A stretch of DNA of 64,000 nucleotides from Pseudoalteromonas sp. T1lg88 (GTDB lineage: Bacteria > Pseudomonadota > Gammaproteobacteria > Enterobacterales > Alteromonadaceae), in contig NZ_PQCF01000032.1 of the NCBI RefSeq assembly GCF_002964765.1, forward strand, positions 186,001-250,000, read 5' to 3'. The translations under genes and the position numbers were made by a program. This document shows, one piece after another, positions 17,749 to 27,468 of this stretch; position 1 is the stretch's first letter; every line of letters starts with the position of its first letter. The notes below the pieces were generated by a model that was not told where the DNA came from, did no database searches, and saw only the letters and a program-made list of their open reading frames with translations.

Positions 17749-17779
17749 TGGGCTCACCGGCGGTGTACCGGTAAGCCCA
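17749..17779 (-). terminator. Hairpin downstream of the lipoprotein gene at 17785
   Basis: TGGGCTCACCGG pairs with CCGGTAAGCCCA (one mismatch) around a 7-base loop, directly after the minus-strand stop. There is no U run, so termination may be partial. Confidence 0.55.
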
Positions 17780-17784
17780 GTCGA

Positions 17785-18612
17785 TCAGTTGATATTGATC
17801 TTCTCCAGCAAAATACCGCTGAGGTAGTAGTGCAGATCTGGTACTAAGGCACTCACCTCGGTGTCGTTACAGGACCCGGCGATTTTTTCCAGTGCCGAGA
17901 TTTTACTCAGGACCTGATAGCGAGGCGCTTTAGGCGCCGGCTTGTCGCCACGTTCGGCGAGCGCATCCGGTGAGTTGTGAGTTTGCACAAACTCCTGAAC
18001 CTGCTCCAAATTATCTATGTAATCGCTGATTGTCAGTTGATAACGCAAGGGATTGCGTTGAAAGCTGGCGGTATCAATGGATGATTTGGCAAACCACACC
18101 ACATCCTTGGAAGCTCGGTGGAAGAGTTTCATACTGACTGAGCCAGAAATATTGCTACATTGGCGTACGGCGAATTCTTCAATAAGACTACCATCGCCGA
18201 GGATATGGCTATTGCTCAGGCGATAATCCACCTTGTCGGCCTCACTAATATCCAGCTGATTAATGCTAAGAATATAGTCCGCCTGTTTGGCGTCATTGAT
18301 CACCGCAAGGGATTTATCGTTGAAAATGGCCACCAGGCGATCGCGTAGGCGCTCTGTCAGTGCTACTTGCTCGCTTTCGATTACCACGCTTTGTCCGCGT
18401 TTAACAGGGTGAGCCGGAAGCTGCACCGACTTGACCCTAGGTTGCTGATGGTCAACCTGGTATTCGAGAACATAGGTGCGCTCACTAAGACTCGGCTTCG
18501 TTGGCATAGCAACCCTTTGCGCCTGTTGCAAAGAAGTCGTTTGTAAGCTGCTACAGCCGCTGAGCAAAATTGCCGAGCCAAGCAGTGCCAGTGCTAAAGA
18601 ATTCTTCATCAT
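17785..18612 (-). CDS. Lipoprotein of unknown function
   Basis: The 275-residue product opens with a lipoprotein signal peptide and lipobox LSGC. The mature part shows a segment (about 75-140) with alternating strands and helices of the type seen in periplasmic auxiliary lipoproteins (LTERLRDRLVAIFNDK followed by ADYILSINQLDI), and two Cys (RQCSN, GSCND) that may form a disulfide. I do not recognise the family. The ribosome site is weak and two ATGs are adjacent (18612 and 18609). It is transcribed in the same direction as the mipA operon, 100 bases upstream of mipA, with a hairpin between, so it is probably a separate unit. Confidence 0.7.
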   Translation of the reverse strand: MMKNSLALALLGSAILLSGCSSLQTTSLQQAQRVAMPTKPSLSERTYVLEYQVDHQQPRVKSVQLPAHPVKRGQSVVIESEQVALTERLRDRLVAIFNDKSLAVINDAKQADYILSINQLDISEADKVDYRLSNSHILGDGSLIEEFAVRQCSNISGSVSMKLFHRASKDVVWFAKSSIDTASFQRNPLRYQLTISDYIDNLEQVQEFVQTHNSPDALAERGDKPAPKAPRYQVLSKISALEKIAGSCNDTEVSALVPDLHYYLSGILLEKININ

Positions 18613-18755
18613 ACTATTTATAACTCTTAGTTTCCCTTGTCGCTGCGCTTAGGCACCCATACTTGAGTACACCCACACAGCATTGTACGTGAGTTTAACC
18701 CAAAGTTCATGATAATATTTACCCAATCTGAACTGTTATCGCTAAAACAACAATA

Positions 18756-19907
18756 ATGAAAACCAAGAGTTTAGTTGCTTCTTTCTGTCTTATCTTCAGT
18801 ACCTTATTGCCTGCTTATGGAGCTTCCATAGGCGCCGATGCGTATCAATGGCACGGCTTTGTTGACTCTTATGTTGCCGATTTAGAGCGTCAGCTTAAAC
18901 AAAAGCGTGTGCCAGGGGCCGCCTTGTCGATTGTGCATCCGGATTATCCTTCCATTGCCTTGGGTTTTGGTAAAACCAAAATAAGAAAAGGGCGCCAAGT
19001 TGATGTGAATACGCGTTTTCGCCTTGCTTCGGTGTCGAAAACCTTTGCTGGCTCACTGGCTGCCAAGTTGGCCGAGCAAGGGGTTATAGAACTGGATGCC
19101 CCTGTGCATCAATACATTCCTGAACTGCGTAGCACGGATTATAAAAATACCCTTAAGGTCTCGCATTTACTGAGTCACTCCAGCGGCCTGGTGCCCAATG
19201 CCTACGACAACCTAGTAGAATCACGCATGTCTTATCCGGATATTGTTGAAAAGCTGCTGAAAATTGAACCCGTGTGTGAACCGGGGGAATGTTATGGCTA
19301 TCAGAATGTGATGTTTTCCCTGGTTGGCGATGTGATTGAGCGCGCCAGTGGTAAGGACTATGAGACCTGGGTGCGGGAAGATATTTTCGAGCCCTTACGT
19401 ATGCGCCATGCGAGTCTAGGTTATGAGGGCATGATAGTGGATGAAAACTATGCCTATCCGCATGTGCGAGGACGCAAACGCTGGCATACCGCACGTTTAA
19501 AGAAAAACTATTACAAGGTGCTGCCGGCAGCGGGCGTCAATGCCAGTGCTGCGGATATGGTGCAATGGTTAAAGGCGCAATTGGGTATGTACCCGAGTGT
19601 GTTACCACCGGCGGCGCTGCAAACTCAGGTTCAGCCTTATACCCTGACAACAAAAGAGCGTCGTCGCCGCATATGGGGTGAGCATGTTAATCAGGCTCAT
19701 TATGGTTTGGGCTGGCGTATCTACCAATATGATGATGAAACCATCTACTACCACAGTGGTTGGGTCCAGGGTTATAGAACCGATATCGTGGTGATCCCAC
19801 GCTTAAACGTCGGCTTTAGTCTTTTGCTTAATGCCGAAAGCGGTTTGATTAGTGAACTTACTACACAGTTTATCGACCAAGTACTGGCCTTGCCGCGCAC
19901 CGCTTAG
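18756..19907 (+). CDS. Class C beta-lactamase-like serine hydrolase
   Basis: The 383-residue protein has a signal peptide (cut near YGA, residue 23) and the three motifs of the penicillin-binding-protein/class C fold: SVSK at 92-95 (catalytic Ser92 and Lys95), the YQN motif near residue 187, and HSG near 332 in place of KTG. It belongs to the broad EstB/AmpC-like family of esterases and D-aminopeptidases; true beta-lactamase activity is not shown because the KTG motif is replaced. It is a single-gene unit ended by a strong terminator. Confidence 0.88.
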   Translation: MKTKSLVASFCLIFSTLLPAYGASIGADAYQWHGFVDSYVADLERQLKQKRVPGAALSIVHPDYPSIALGFGKTKIRKGRQVDVNTRFRLASVSKTFAGSLAAKLAEQGVIELDAPVHQYIPELRSTDYKNTLKVSHLLSHSSGLVPNAYDNLVESRMSYPDIVEKLLKIEPVCEPGECYGYQNVMFSLVGDVIERASGKDYETWVREDIFEPLRMRHASLGYEGMIVDENYAYPHVRGRKRWHTARLKKNYYKVLPAAGVNASAADMVQWLKAQLGMYPSVLPPAALQTQVQPYTLTTKERRRRIWGEHVNQAHYGLGWRIYQYDDETIYYHSGWVQGYRTDIVVIPRLNVGFSLLLNAESGLISELTTQFIDQVLALPRTA

Positions 19908-19923
19908 AACAGGGTACAAAAAC

Positions 19924-19950
19924 AAAAAAGGTCAGCATTGCTGACCTTTT
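19924..19950. terminator. Bidirectional terminator between the serine hydrolase gene and yhbY
   Basis: AAAAGGTCAGC and GCTGACCTTTT form an 11-bp stem with a 3-base loop and A/T runs on both sides, between convergent genes. Confidence 0.9.
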
Positions 19951-19969
19951 CTGGTATGAAGCGAGGTGA

Positions 19970-20266
19970 TTAATTGCGTGGCAATTGAATCTTACGGTCT
20001 TCGCTTTGGCGGTACAGGGCAATGATATGGCCGATGCTTTGTACTTTATGGGCACCGGTTTCGCGTACGATAGCGTCAAAAATCAGGGCCTTGGTCTCGC
20101 GATCCGAGGTTGGCACCTTCACTTTGATCAATTCGTGAATATCCAAAGCACTGTCTATTTCGGCGATTACGCCCTCGGTTAGGCCATTGGCTCCCAGTAA
20201 AACCACAGGTTTCAGTGGGTGCGCAAGGGATTTCAGATACTGCTTTTGTTTATTGGATAGTTTCAT
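19970..20266 (-). CDS. yhbY: YhbY-type CRM-domain RNA-binding protein
   Basis: The 98-residue protein is one CRM domain, with the LKSLAHPLKPVVLLGANGLT opening and the VLLG/GANG loop typical of YhbY. YhbY associates with pre-50S ribosomal subunits. It is divergent from rlmE, another 50S assembly factor, as in Escherichia coli, where yhbY also faces rlmE-ftsH. The start at 20266 follows no strong Shine-Dalgarno sequence. Confidence 0.93.
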   Translation of the reverse strand: MKLSNKQKQYLKSLAHPLKPVVLLGANGLTEGVIAEIDSALDIHELIKVKVPTSDRETKALIFDAIVRETGAHKVQSIGHIIALYRQSEDRKIQLPRN

Positions 20267-20293
20267 AGATTTTATAAATTTTGCTGATTCGAG

Positions 20294-20322
20294 CTTGAAT
20301 TACAGGTATTCTAACGCCATCT
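20294..20322 (+). promoter_or_regulatory. Candidate sigma-32 heat-shock promoter of rlmE-ftsH
   Basis: CTTGAA at 20294-20299 and CGCCATCT at 20315-20322 are 15 bases apart. They match the sigma-32 consensus CTTGAA/CCCCATNT at 6 of 6 and 6 of 7 informative positions, within the usual 13-17 spacing. The start codon of rlmE lies 33 bases further on. In Escherichia coli the same operon is heat-shock controlled. Confidence 0.65.
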
Positions 20323-20355
20323 AGCAGATATTACTATTAAGTTACGTGTTAATTT

Positions 20356-20985
20356 ATGACGAATAAAAAGCACTCGGCGAGCTCAAAGCGCTGGCTAAAA
20401 GAGCATTTTGACGATCATTATGTTCATGAGGCACAGAAACAGGGCTGGCGTTCGCGAGCGGTGTTCAAACTCGAAGAAATTCAGCAAAAAGATAAACTAC
20501 TCAAACCCGGCATGGCGGTGGTGGACCTAGGTGCCGCTCCCGGTAGCTGGTCTCAGTACCTGGCACAGCAGGTGGGTGATAATGGCCAAGTGATTGCCTG
20601 TGATATTCTGCCCATGGACTCGCTGGCCGGTGTCGACTTCCTGCAAGGTGATTTCCGCGAAGAGGCAGTGCTTAACGCCTTGTTAGATCGTATCGATGGT
20701 AAAAACGTCGACGTGGTTTTTTCCGATATGGCGCCGAATATGAGCGGCAATATGAGCACGGATCAGGCCGGCAGCATGTATTTGGTCGAACTGGCACTGG
20801 ATATGTGTCATCAGGTATTGAAGAAAAACGGCGCTTTTGCGGTCAAAGTATTCCAGGGGGAAGGTTTTGATCAGTTCGTGAAGGACGTGCGCGAGAGTTT
20901 CCGTACCGTAAAAATCCGTAAGCCCGATGCGTCAAGACCGCGCTCTCGCGAGGTATATATAGTAGCGACGGGTTACAAACTGTAG
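20356..20985 (+). CDS. rlmE: 23S rRNA 2'-O-methyltransferase RlmE (U2552)
   Basis: The 209-residue enzyme methylates the ribose of U2552 in the A loop of 23S rRNA, using S-adenosylmethionine, on the 50S subunit. It has the motif [16 protein letters not shown] and the K-D-K-E catalytic tetrad spread over [22 protein letters not shown] and SREVYIV. Length and sequence match the RrmJ/FtsJ family. It heads the rlmE-ftsH operon behind a sigma-32-like promoter. The gap to ftsH is 55 bases. Confidence 0.95.
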   Translation: MTNKKHSASSKRWLKEHFDDHYVHEAQKQGWRSRAVFKLEEIQQKDKLLKPGMAVVDLGAAPGSWSQYLAQQVGDNGQVIACDILPMDSLAGVDFLQGDFREEAVLNALLDRIDGKNVDVVFSDMAPNMSGNMSTDQAGSMYLVELALDMCHQVLKKNGAFAVKVFQGEGFDQFVKDVRESFRTVKIRKPDASRPRSREVYIVATGYKL

Positions 20986-21040
20986 TACAGTTGTCGGGAA
21001 AAGTTGAACTTAATTAATTTAGATACAAGAGGTTAACACC

Positions 21041-22981
21041 TTGAGTGATATGGCAAAGAATTTAATACTCTGGCTTGTTATTGCCGTGGTTTTAATGTCT
21101 GTTTTTCAAAGCTTTAACGGCTCTGAAGGCGTTGACAGACAAACCAGTTACACCCAATTCGTAAAGGATGTGCGCAATGGTGCTGTACGTGAAGTCGTGA
21201 TTGATCGCGGCACTGGCTCGATCACTGGCGTTAAGTCCAGCGGTGAGCGTTTCCAAACCACCATGCCAATGTATGACGAAGACCTGATGAATGACTTGTT
21301 GAAAAACGACGTCAACACTAAGGGTGTTCAGCCTGAAGAGCAGTCCCTGTTAGCCAGCATTTTCATTTCCTGGTTCCCTATGCTCTTGTTGATCGGCGTG
21401 TGGATCTTCTTTATGCGTCAGATGCAAGGCGGTGGCGGCAAGGGCGCTATGTCCTTCGGTAAGAGTAAAGCCCGCCTAATGAGCGAAGATCAGGTTAAAA
21501 CCACCTTTGCCGATGTGGCCGGTTGTGATGAAGCCAAGGAAGATGTAACCGAGCTGGTTGATTTCTTGCGCGACCCGTCTAAATTCCAAAAACTTGGCGG
21601 CAGCATTCCTAAGGGCGTGTTGATGGTAGGTCCTCCTGGTACGGGTAAAACCTTGCTGGCCAAGGCCGTAGCCGGTGAAGCCAAAGTACCGTTTTTCACT
21701 ATCTCAGGTTCTGATTTCGTCGAAATGTTCGTAGGTGTGGGTGCATCCCGTGTACGTGACATGTTCGAGCAAGCGAAAAAAGCAGCACCTTGTATCATCT
21801 TCATTGATGAAATCGATGCCGTTGGTCGCCAACGTGGTGCCGGCATGGGTGGTGGTCACGATGAGCGTGAGCAAACGCTTAACCAGATGCTGGTAGAGAT
21901 GGATGGCTTTGAAGGTAATGAAGGCATTATCGTAATCGCTGCCACCAACCGCCCAGACGTACTGGATCCGGCGCTATTGCGTCCAGGTCGTTTCGATCGT
22001 CAAGTGGTTGTAGGCTTGCCGGATATTCGTGGTCGTGAACAAATTCTTAAGGTGCATATGCGCAAAGTACCTTTGGCAGATGATGTTGAAGCATCCGTGA
22101 TTGCCCGTGGTACTCCTGGTTTCTCAGGCGCCGATTTGGCCAACCTGGTAAACGAAGCCGCTTTGTTTGCCGCTCGTGGTAACAAGCGCGTGGTGAGCAT
22201 GGCCGAATTTGATGCCGCTAAAGACAAGATCATGATGGGTGCTGAGCGCAAGTCCATGGTGATGTCTGAGCAAGAAAAAGAAATGACTGCATACCATGAA
22301 GCAGGTCACGCCATTGTTGGCCGCATGGTGCCAGAGCATAACCCTGTATATAAAGTATCAATCATTCCGCGCGGTCGTGCCTTGGGTGTGACCATGTACT
22401 TGCCGGAGCAAGACCGTGTAAGTCACTCAAAAGAACACCTCGAATCTATGATTTCAAGCTTGTATGGCGGCCGTATTGCCGAAGCCTTGATTTACGGCGA
22501 TGACAAGGTAACTACTGGTGCAAGTAATGACATTGAGCGCGCGACACAAATCGCTCGCAAGATGGTTACACAGTGGGGTTTGAGCGCCAAAATGGGACCA
22601 CTTCTTTATGCTGAAGAAGAAGGCGAAGTCTTTATGGGTCGCGGCGGTTCGCGCAGCATGAGTATGTCGGATGAGACAGCTAAAGCAATTGATGTAGAAG
22701 TGCGTGAACTCTCTGATCGCAACTACCAGCGTGCTGAACAAATCCTGCGTGATAACATGGATATCCTGCATACCATGAAAGACGCGCTGATGAAGTACGA
22801 AACCATTGATGCCAAGCAAATTGATGACCTAATGGCGCGTCGTGAAGTTCGTCCACCGAGCGATGCCCATGACCGCAAAGCCACCAAGGCACAAGTGGCA
22901 GCAGAGCCTGACAAATCGGCCCCGGAGCAAGGCACTTCATCCGCACAAGATGAAAAGCCAGGCTCAGAAGAGGACAAGTAA
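21041..22981 (+). CDS. ftsH: ATP-dependent zinc metalloprotease FtsH
   Basis: The 646-residue membrane protease degrades misfolded membrane proteins and short-lived regulators (sigma-32, LpxC in Escherichia coli). Order: TM1 at about 7-25, periplasmic domain, TM2 at about 104-122, AAA domain with Walker A GPPGTGKT near 197-204, Walker B IIFIDEID and SRH motif, then the M41 zinc site HEAGH (His419, Glu420, His423). I keep TTG at 21041 because AGAGGT lies at a proper 7-base distance; the nearby ATG at 21050 (MAKNLIL) would be 16 bases from it. A terminator follows, before folP. Confidence 0.96.
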   Translation: MSDMAKNLILWLVIAVVLMSVFQSFNGSEGVDRQTSYTQFVKDVRNGAVREVVIDRGTGSITGVKSSGERFQTTMPMYDEDLMNDLLKNDVNTKGVQPEEQSLLASIFISWFPMLLLIGVWIFFMRQMQGGGGKGAMSFGKSKARLMSEDQVKTTFADVAGCDEAKEDVTELVDFLRDPSKFQKLGGSIPKGVLMVGPPGTGKTLLAKAVAGEAKVPFFTISGSDFVEMFVGVGASRVRDMFEQAKKAAPCIIFIDEIDAVGRQRGAGMGGGHDEREQTLNQMLVEMDGFEGNEGIIVIAATNRPDVLDPALLRPGRFDRQVVVGLPDIRGREQILKVHMRKVPLADDVEASVIARGTPGFSGADLANLVNEAALFAARGNKRVVSMAEFDAAKDKIMMGAERKSMVMSEQEKEMTAYHEAGHAIVGRMVPEHNPVYKVSIIPRGRALGVTMYLPEQDRVSHSKEHLESMISSLYGGRIAEALIYGDDKVTTGASNDIERATQIARKMVTQWGLSAKMGPLLYAEEEGEVFMGRGGSRSMSMSDETAKAIDVEVRELSDRNYQRAEQILRDNMDILHTMKDALMKYETIDAKQIDDLMARREVRPPSDAHDRKATKAQVAAEPDKSAPEQGTSSAQDEKPGSEEDK

Positions 22982-22988
22982 TAAATTC

Positions 22989-23013
22989 AAGCCCCAAAGA
23001 TATTGGGGCTTTT
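22989..23013 (+). terminator. Terminator after ftsH
   Basis: AAGCCCC pairs with GGGGCTT, followed by T bases, within 10 bases of the ftsH stop. Confidence 0.85.
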
Positions 23014-23099
23014 CCTTCTTGTGGATCATCTTATCTATCTGCCCTCACTTAGCATTCGCCTAAGGGATCTGGGCTTTTTAATTTTAGGGAAGAGTAGCC

Positions 23100-23948
23100 A
23101 TGTTATCTTTACCCCGAGGTCGCTTCCTCGACCTTAGCACCCCACAGGTGATGGGGATACTCAATGTCACGCCAGATTCCTTTTCTGACGGTGGTCAGCA
23201 CAACGATTTTGATGACGCTGTCAAAAGAGCCTTAGCTATGCTTGAGCAGGGCGCCACCATTATTGATATAGGTGGTGAATCAACCCGCCCAGGTGCAGCG
23301 GACGTTCTTGAGCAAGAAGAACTCGAACGGGTTGTTCCTGTGATCAAGGCGATACGCGCGCAATCCGATTGTGTGATCTCCATAGACACCAGTAAGGCTG
23401 TGGTAATGACAGCGGCGGTTCAGGCCGGTGCCGATATTATTAATGATGTGCGTGCCTTGCAGGAACCAGGCGCGTTGCAGGCAGCAGTGGCTTTGGATGT
23501 TCCTGTATGTCTTATGCATATGCAGGGGCAGCCGAGATCCATGCAGGATGCACCGGATTATAAGGATGTGACCGCCGAGGTATGCAGCTATTTGGCCGAG
23601 CGCGCGCAAACCTGCATCGACGCAGGCATTAAAGCCGAGCATATAATAGTGGATCCTGGTTTTGGCTTTGGTAAGTCATTGCAACACAATTATCAATTAC
23701 TGGCTGAGCTTGAGCAGTTGCAACAGCTAGGCTACCCGGTATTGACCGGACTTTCACGCAAATCCATGTTTGGGCAGCTGCTGGGGCGACCGGCAGACCA
23801 AAGACTTAGCGCCAGCCTGGCGGGAGCCTTGATTTGCATGCAAAAGGGCGCGGCCATAGTGCGCGTTCATGATGTTCAAGAAACCGTCGACCTGCTGCGG
23901 GTGCACCAGGCGATGTTACGGCCCACAGATGTGCAGCCGCAAGAATAA
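23100..23948 (+). CDS. folP: Dihydropteroate synthase
   Basis: The 282-residue TIM-barrel enzyme joins 4-aminobenzoate to dihydropterin pyrophosphate to make dihydropteroate in folate synthesis, and is the target of sulfonamides. Motifs seen are [15 protein letters not shown] near 18-32, GGESTRPGA near 59-67 and the later [10 protein letters not shown]. All core residues of the pterin and sulfonamide sites appear present. It is followed at 20 bases by glmM, the classical ftsH-folP-glmM order. Confidence 0.95.
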   Translation: MLSLPRGRFLDLSTPQVMGILNVTPDSFSDGGQHNDFDDAVKRALAMLEQGATIIDIGGESTRPGAADVLEQEELERVVPVIKAIRAQSDCVISIDTSKAVVMTAAVQAGADIINDVRALQEPGALQAAVALDVPVCLMHMQGQPRSMQDAPDYKDVTAEVCSYLAERAQTCIDAGIKAEHIIVDPGFGFGKSLQHNYQLLAELEQLQQLGYPVLTGLSRKSMFGQLLGRPADQRLSASLAGALICMQKGAAIVRVHDVQETVDLLRVHQAMLRPTDVQPQE

Positions 23949-23967
23949 GAGTACAGGAGTAACAAGA

Positions 23968-25308
23968 ATGAGTAACAGAAAATATTTTGGCACCGACGGT
24001 GTTCGTGGCCTGGTCGGGCAATACCCGATCACTCCTGAGTTTGCCCTCAAACTGGGTTGGGCTGCGGGTAAAGTGCTATCAAAAATTGGCACAAAAAAAG
24101 TGATAATTGGCAAAGACACGCGCATTTCCGGCTATATGCTAGAAACCTCGTTGGAAGCCGGGCTTATTGCCGCGGGCATAGATGTGGTTTTGCTTGGCCC
24201 CATGCCGACTCCGGCGGTGGCGTATTTAACACAAACCTTCCGCGCCGAAGCGGGCATAGTGATCAGTGCCTCTCATAACCCTTACCATGATAACGGCATT
24301 AAATTCTTCTCCAGCGAAGGTTTGAAACTACCGGATGCGGTGGAGCTGGAAATTGAAGCCATGATGGATCAGGACATGGAATGTGTACCTTCCGAAAAGC
24401 TGGGTAAAGCGCGCCGCCTGGTGAGCGCCGATGGCCGTTATATCGAATTCTGTAAGAGCCAATTCCCGCAAGGTCACTCCCTTGAAGGTTTGAAAATCGT
24501 ACTCGATTGCGCCAATGGTGCCACCTACCATATTGCCCCAGCGGTAATGCAGGAGCTCGGTGCCGAGGTGATCCCCTTCGCATGTGAACCCAATGGCCTG
24601 AACATTAATGCTAAATGTGGTGCCACAGATGTTGCCGCCTTGCAGCGTAAGGTAATTGAAGAGGGTGCCGATGTGGGCATCGCTTACGATGGCGATGGTG
24701 ACCGCGTGATGATGGTCGACCAGCACGGAGAAGTATTCGACGGCGATGACATAGTTTATATCATTGCCTGTGCCCTGCATGAGCAAGGTGAGTTAGGTGG
24801 CGGCGTTGTTGGTACCGTGATGTCGAATATGGGCTTGGAAAATGCGCTTAAAGCCAAGGGTATTGGTTTTGAACGCTCCAAGGTTGGCGACCGCTATGTA
24901 ATGGCGTTGCTTAAAGAAAAAGGCTGGAAAATCGGTGGTGAAAGCTCGGGTCATGTGTTGAACCTTGACCTTATCAGCACCGGTGATGGCATCATTTCAA
25001 GCCTGCAGGTGCTGGCCGCTATGGTGACCAGCAACAAAACCCTGCGCGATCTGGGCAACGGCTTTGTTAAGTACCCGATGAATATGATCAACGTGCGCTA
25101 CCAGCCGGGCACAGATCCGACCCTAAACCCTGAAGTACTCGCCGCGGTAAGCGAAGCACAAGAGCTGCTTGCGGGCAAGGGCCGGGTGCTGCTGCGTAAG
25201 TCAGGCACCGAGCCTGTAGTGCGCGTTATGGTAGAAGCCGAAGACCAAAATCAGGTGCTGGATTACAGCAGTAAAATCGCGCAAGTTGTTGAAAGTGTGA
25301 GCAGTTAA
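23968..25308 (+). CDS. glmM: Phosphoglucosamine mutase
   Basis: The 446-residue enzyme interconverts glucosamine-6-phosphate and glucosamine-1-phosphate on the route to UDP-N-acetylglucosamine. The phosphoserine loop SASHNP (Ser102), the Mg loop DGDGDR, and the sugar-binding GGESSGH and phosphate-binding RKSGTEP motifs are all seen. I place the start at ATG 23968, behind AGGAG, because the protein then opens [13 protein letters not shown] as in the family; an upstream frame extension overlapping folP is not supported. Confidence 0.96.
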   Translation: MSNRKYFGTDGVRGLVGQYPITPEFALKLGWAAGKVLSKIGTKKVIIGKDTRISGYMLETSLEAGLIAAGIDVVLLGPMPTPAVAYLTQTFRAEAGIVISASHNPYHDNGIKFFSSEGLKLPDAVELEIEAMMDQDMECVPSEKLGKARRLVSADGRYIEFCKSQFPQGHSLEGLKIVLDCANGATYHIAPAVMQELGAEVIPFACEPNGLNINAKCGATDVAALQRKVIEEGADVGIAYDGDGDRVMMVDQHGEVFDGDDIVYIIACALHEQGELGGGVVGTVMSNMGLENALKAKGIGFERSKVGDRYVMALLKEKGWKIGGESSGHVLNLDLISTGDGIISSLQVLAAMVTSNKTLRDLGNGFVKYPMNMINVRYQPGTDPTLNPEVLAAVSEAQELLAGKGRVLLRKSGTEPVVRVMVEAEDQNQVLDYSSKIAQVVESVSS

Positions 25309-25388
25309 ACGGCGCTCTAAAAATAACTTCTTGTAACTTAGGGCGAGTCGAGTTAGTATCTCGCCCGCTTTCGAACATGGAGTAAAAC

Positions 25389-26132
25389 ATGGCATCACGT
25401 AAGCCCCTGGTGGCTGGAAATTGGAAGTTAAATGGCTCCTTAGAGCTGCTTAATGAAATGGCCCCCGAGCTAAAAGCCGTAGCTGGCCAAGATGTTGATG
25501 TGGCACTTTTTGTTCCCGCATTGCTAGTTGCGAGTGCGGCGCAGCAAGGTGTAGTAACGGGTATTCAAACCGTTTCTGAATATGAATCCGGCGCTTATAC
25601 AGGTGAGATTCAAGCCTCGCTGGCCAAAGAATTAGGTGCAAGCTTTGCCCTGGTTGGTCACTCGGAACGTCGCCATATTTTCGGCGAAAGTAATGAGGAT
25701 GTTGCCGCTAAATTTGCCATGGCACAGCAGCAGGGCTTAACCCCCGTGCTTTGTGTTGGTGAAACAGAGCAGCAGCGCGAGCAAAACGAAACAGAATCAG
25801 TGATCAGCGCGCAAATTGACGCGGTGATTGAAAAATTAGGTGTGGCTGCGTTATCGCAATCTGTGGTAGCATACGAGCCGGTTTGGGCCATAGGCACGGG
25901 TAAAACCGCATCGCCGGAACAAGCTCAACAAGTACACCAATTTATTCGTGCGAAAATCGCTTCGCTAGACAGTGAAATCGCACAGCGACTGCTTATCTTA
26001 TATGGTGGCAGCGTTAATGAACAAAACAGTAGTGAATTATTTGCACAAGCAGATATAGATGGTGGCCTGATTGGTGGCGCCAGTCTTAAAAAAGATGCTT
26101 TTATCAGCATCTGCGAAAGTGCAAAAGGATAG
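25389..26132 (+). CDS. tpiA: Triosephosphate isomerase
   Basis: The 247-residue enzyme interconverts dihydroxyacetone phosphate and glyceraldehyde 3-phosphate. It shows GNWKLNG (catalytic Lys), GHSERR (catalytic His), AYEPVWAIGTG (catalytic Glu) and the phosphate loop YGGSVN/GGLIGGASL. It lies between glmM and secG, 80 bases after the former and 6 bases before the latter, so tpiA and secG probably share a transcript. Confidence 0.96.
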   Translation: MASRKPLVAGNWKLNGSLELLNEMAPELKAVAGQDVDVALFVPALLVASAAQQGVVTGIQTVSEYESGAYTGEIQASLAKELGASFALVGHSERRHIFGESNEDVAAKFAMAQQQGLTPVLCVGETEQQREQNETESVISAQIDAVIEKLGVAALSQSVVAYEPVWAIGTGKTASPEQAQQVHQFIRAKIASLDSEIAQRLLILYGGSVNEQNSSELFAQADIDGGLIGGASLKKDAFISICESAKG

Positions 26133-26138
26133 AGTTAA

Positions 26139-26495
26139 ATGTACGAAATTCTTTTAGTAGTTTATTTAATTGTTGCATTAGCCTTAATTGGTTTCGTGCT
26201 AATTCAACAAGGTAAAGGTGCTGACATGGGTTCGTCATTTGGTGCTGGTGCCTCGGCAACCGTTTTCGGTTCATCGGGTGCGGGTAACTTTATGACTAAA
26301 ACGACCACAGTACTGGCCACGGTTTTCTTCGTTTTGAGCATAGTGTTAGGTAACCTAACTGCTGGTCAAATCAAGCAAACTGATCAATGGGAAAATCTAG
26401 AAGGTGCACCAGCGGTAGAAACCGTTGAGCAACCAGTATCAGATGTTCCTGTTGAGGAAGAAAAGGGTTCTAACAACCCGGACGTTCCAAACTAA
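26139..26495 (+). CDS. secG: Preprotein translocase subunit SecG
   Basis: The 118-residue inner-membrane protein helps SecYEG-mediated protein export. It has two TM helices (about 3-22 and 52-74), the conserved GKGADMGSSFGAG loop between them, and a charged cytoplasmic tail that is variable in the family. It is 6 bases downstream of tpiA, and a tRNA-Leu gene follows 8 bases after its stop, as in Escherichia coli secG-leuU. Confidence 0.95.
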   Translation: MYEILLVVYLIVALALIGFVLIQQGKGADMGSSFGAGASATVFGSSGAGNFMTKTTTVLATVFFVLSIVLGNLTAGQIKQTDQWENLEGAPAVETVEQPVSDVPVEEEKGSNNPDVPN

Positions 26496-26503
26496 AAAAT
26501 TAA

Positions 26504-26589
26504 GCCGTGGTGGTGGAATTGGTAGACACGCCATCTTGAGGGGGTGGTGAGCTATGCTCGTGCGGGTTCAAGTCCCGCTCACGGCACCA
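26504..26589 (+). tRNA. tRNA-Leu (anticodon GAG)
   Basis: The 86-base gene folds into a class II tRNA: acceptor GCCGTGG with TCACGGC, anticodon stem CCATC/GGTGG around loop TTGAGGG (anticodon GAG at positions 34-36), a long variable arm, and the T arm GCGGG-TTCAAGT-CCCGC. The 3' CCA is encoded (26587-26589). Position behind secG agrees with leuU-type genes. Confidence 0.95.
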
Positions 26590-26614
26590 AATTAAGGTTC
26601 TCTAAGAACCCAAG

Positions 26615-26658
26615 AAGTCCAAATTATCTAATATATATTAGGGGATTTGGACTTTTTT
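26615..26658 (+). terminator. Terminator after secG-tRNA-Leu
   Basis: AAGTCCAAAT pairs with ATTTGGACTT (the inner part also pairs, CTAAT/ATTAG), followed by a run of seven T bases. A smaller hairpin (GGTTCT/AGAACC) precedes it at 26596-26610. Confidence 0.9.
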
Positions 26659-26947
26659 TATGTCCAAGATAATTTAATCTCTCTTAGAATATTCAAAGCC
26701 TTAGGCAACACATTTCTTAGTACAGCTTCTGGTAGTAGAGCTTAATTCTTATAGAACTAGTACTTGTTAAGATGGCTAAAATCTCTCCCTTTGAATACTC
26801 AAACTAAACGTTTTAACCAAGTCCCAGGTTGTAAATTGAGCGCATAGATTAGGATTGTATTTATGTCGCATGGCAGTTCTCTATGCAGGGGCGTTCAAAC
26901 ACTATGAGTTTGTTTTAAAAGCCAATATTTTTCCTTGAATCCGGGTA
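26659..26947. other. Intergenic stretch with no recognised gene
   Basis: This A+T-rich stretch lies between the tRNA-Leu terminator and a MITE-like fragment. It has no ORF with a good ribosome site, no tRNA and no clear hairpin. A tRNA-fMet gene, found near rimP in Escherichia coli, was looked for and not found. Confidence 0.5.
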
Positions 26948-27012
26948 ACTCCAACGCCGAGAGCATGATATTTAGCCCGCTAGAATCATTAGCTATTTAG
27001 TTGAGTTGGTAT
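26948..27012. repeat. Right-end fragment of the ATACCAATTC element
   Basis: About 65 bases match the right part of the copy at 10239-10397, including CCAACGCC, GCATGATATTTAGCCCGCTAG and a diverged end TTAGTTGAGTTGGTATA. The left half, with the other terminal repeat, is absent, so this is a decayed or truncated copy. Confidence 0.75.
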
Positions 27013-27276
27013 AACTAATTGAAGTTTTATTAATTAGCTGAGGCGCCGTCAATTAGCGGCACATGTGTCGCTATTGCTGCTGCTAATATTTATAAAAACC
27101 AGGACGAATCTTTTCTTTAGAGCCGCCAATATAACGGATCCTTGCTACACTGGAATTGCCATTGGGTGTCTTGCAGTGCAATCCAGTGTTCCTCGGTTTG
27201 CAAATAAGTTAAAGAGCTCTATGAATGTGTTCCATTGGCTCATAGAACTATTCACTAACATGGGAAAGGGATGTAA

Positions 27277-27468
27277 ATGGAATTCATTATTTTCGTGGCA
27301 TTGGCGGCTGCCAATCCGGGGTTAGCGATCGTATTGGGATTGGCGTGGTTATGCTTTTTAGGCTTTGGCAAATGGGATCGGAAATTTAGCAACAAGGTCA
27401 GAACAGTCGCTATCTTTATAGTCACCATGCTTCTGTTGGGGAATATCATGGCAATATTTATAGTTTAG
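27277..27468 (+). CDS. Small membrane protein (hypothetical)
   Basis: This 63-residue ORF has ATG at 27277 behind GGGA (about 5 bases). Its product has two hydrophobic stretches (about 2-28 and 43-62) separated by a basic loop KWDRKFSNKVR. It stands alone in the gap between tRNA-Leu and rimP, next to a repeat fragment. I recognise no family. Composition is typical of a genuine two-helix peptide, but the coding evidence is only the frame and the ribosome site. Confidence 0.4.
   Translation: MEFIIFVALAAANPGLAIVLGLAWLCFLGFGKWDRKFSNKVRTVAIFIVTMLLLGNIMAIFIV

Noticed and set aside
18756..19907. Calling the serine hydrolase a true beta-lactamase resistance gene
   Set aside because: The third motif is HSG rather than KTG and the context is not mobile, so only the broad family is supported.
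21050..21052. ATG start of ftsH
   Set aside because: It is 16 bases from the AGAGGT ribosome site, whereas TTG at 21041 is 7 bases away; both are close to the start used in relatives.
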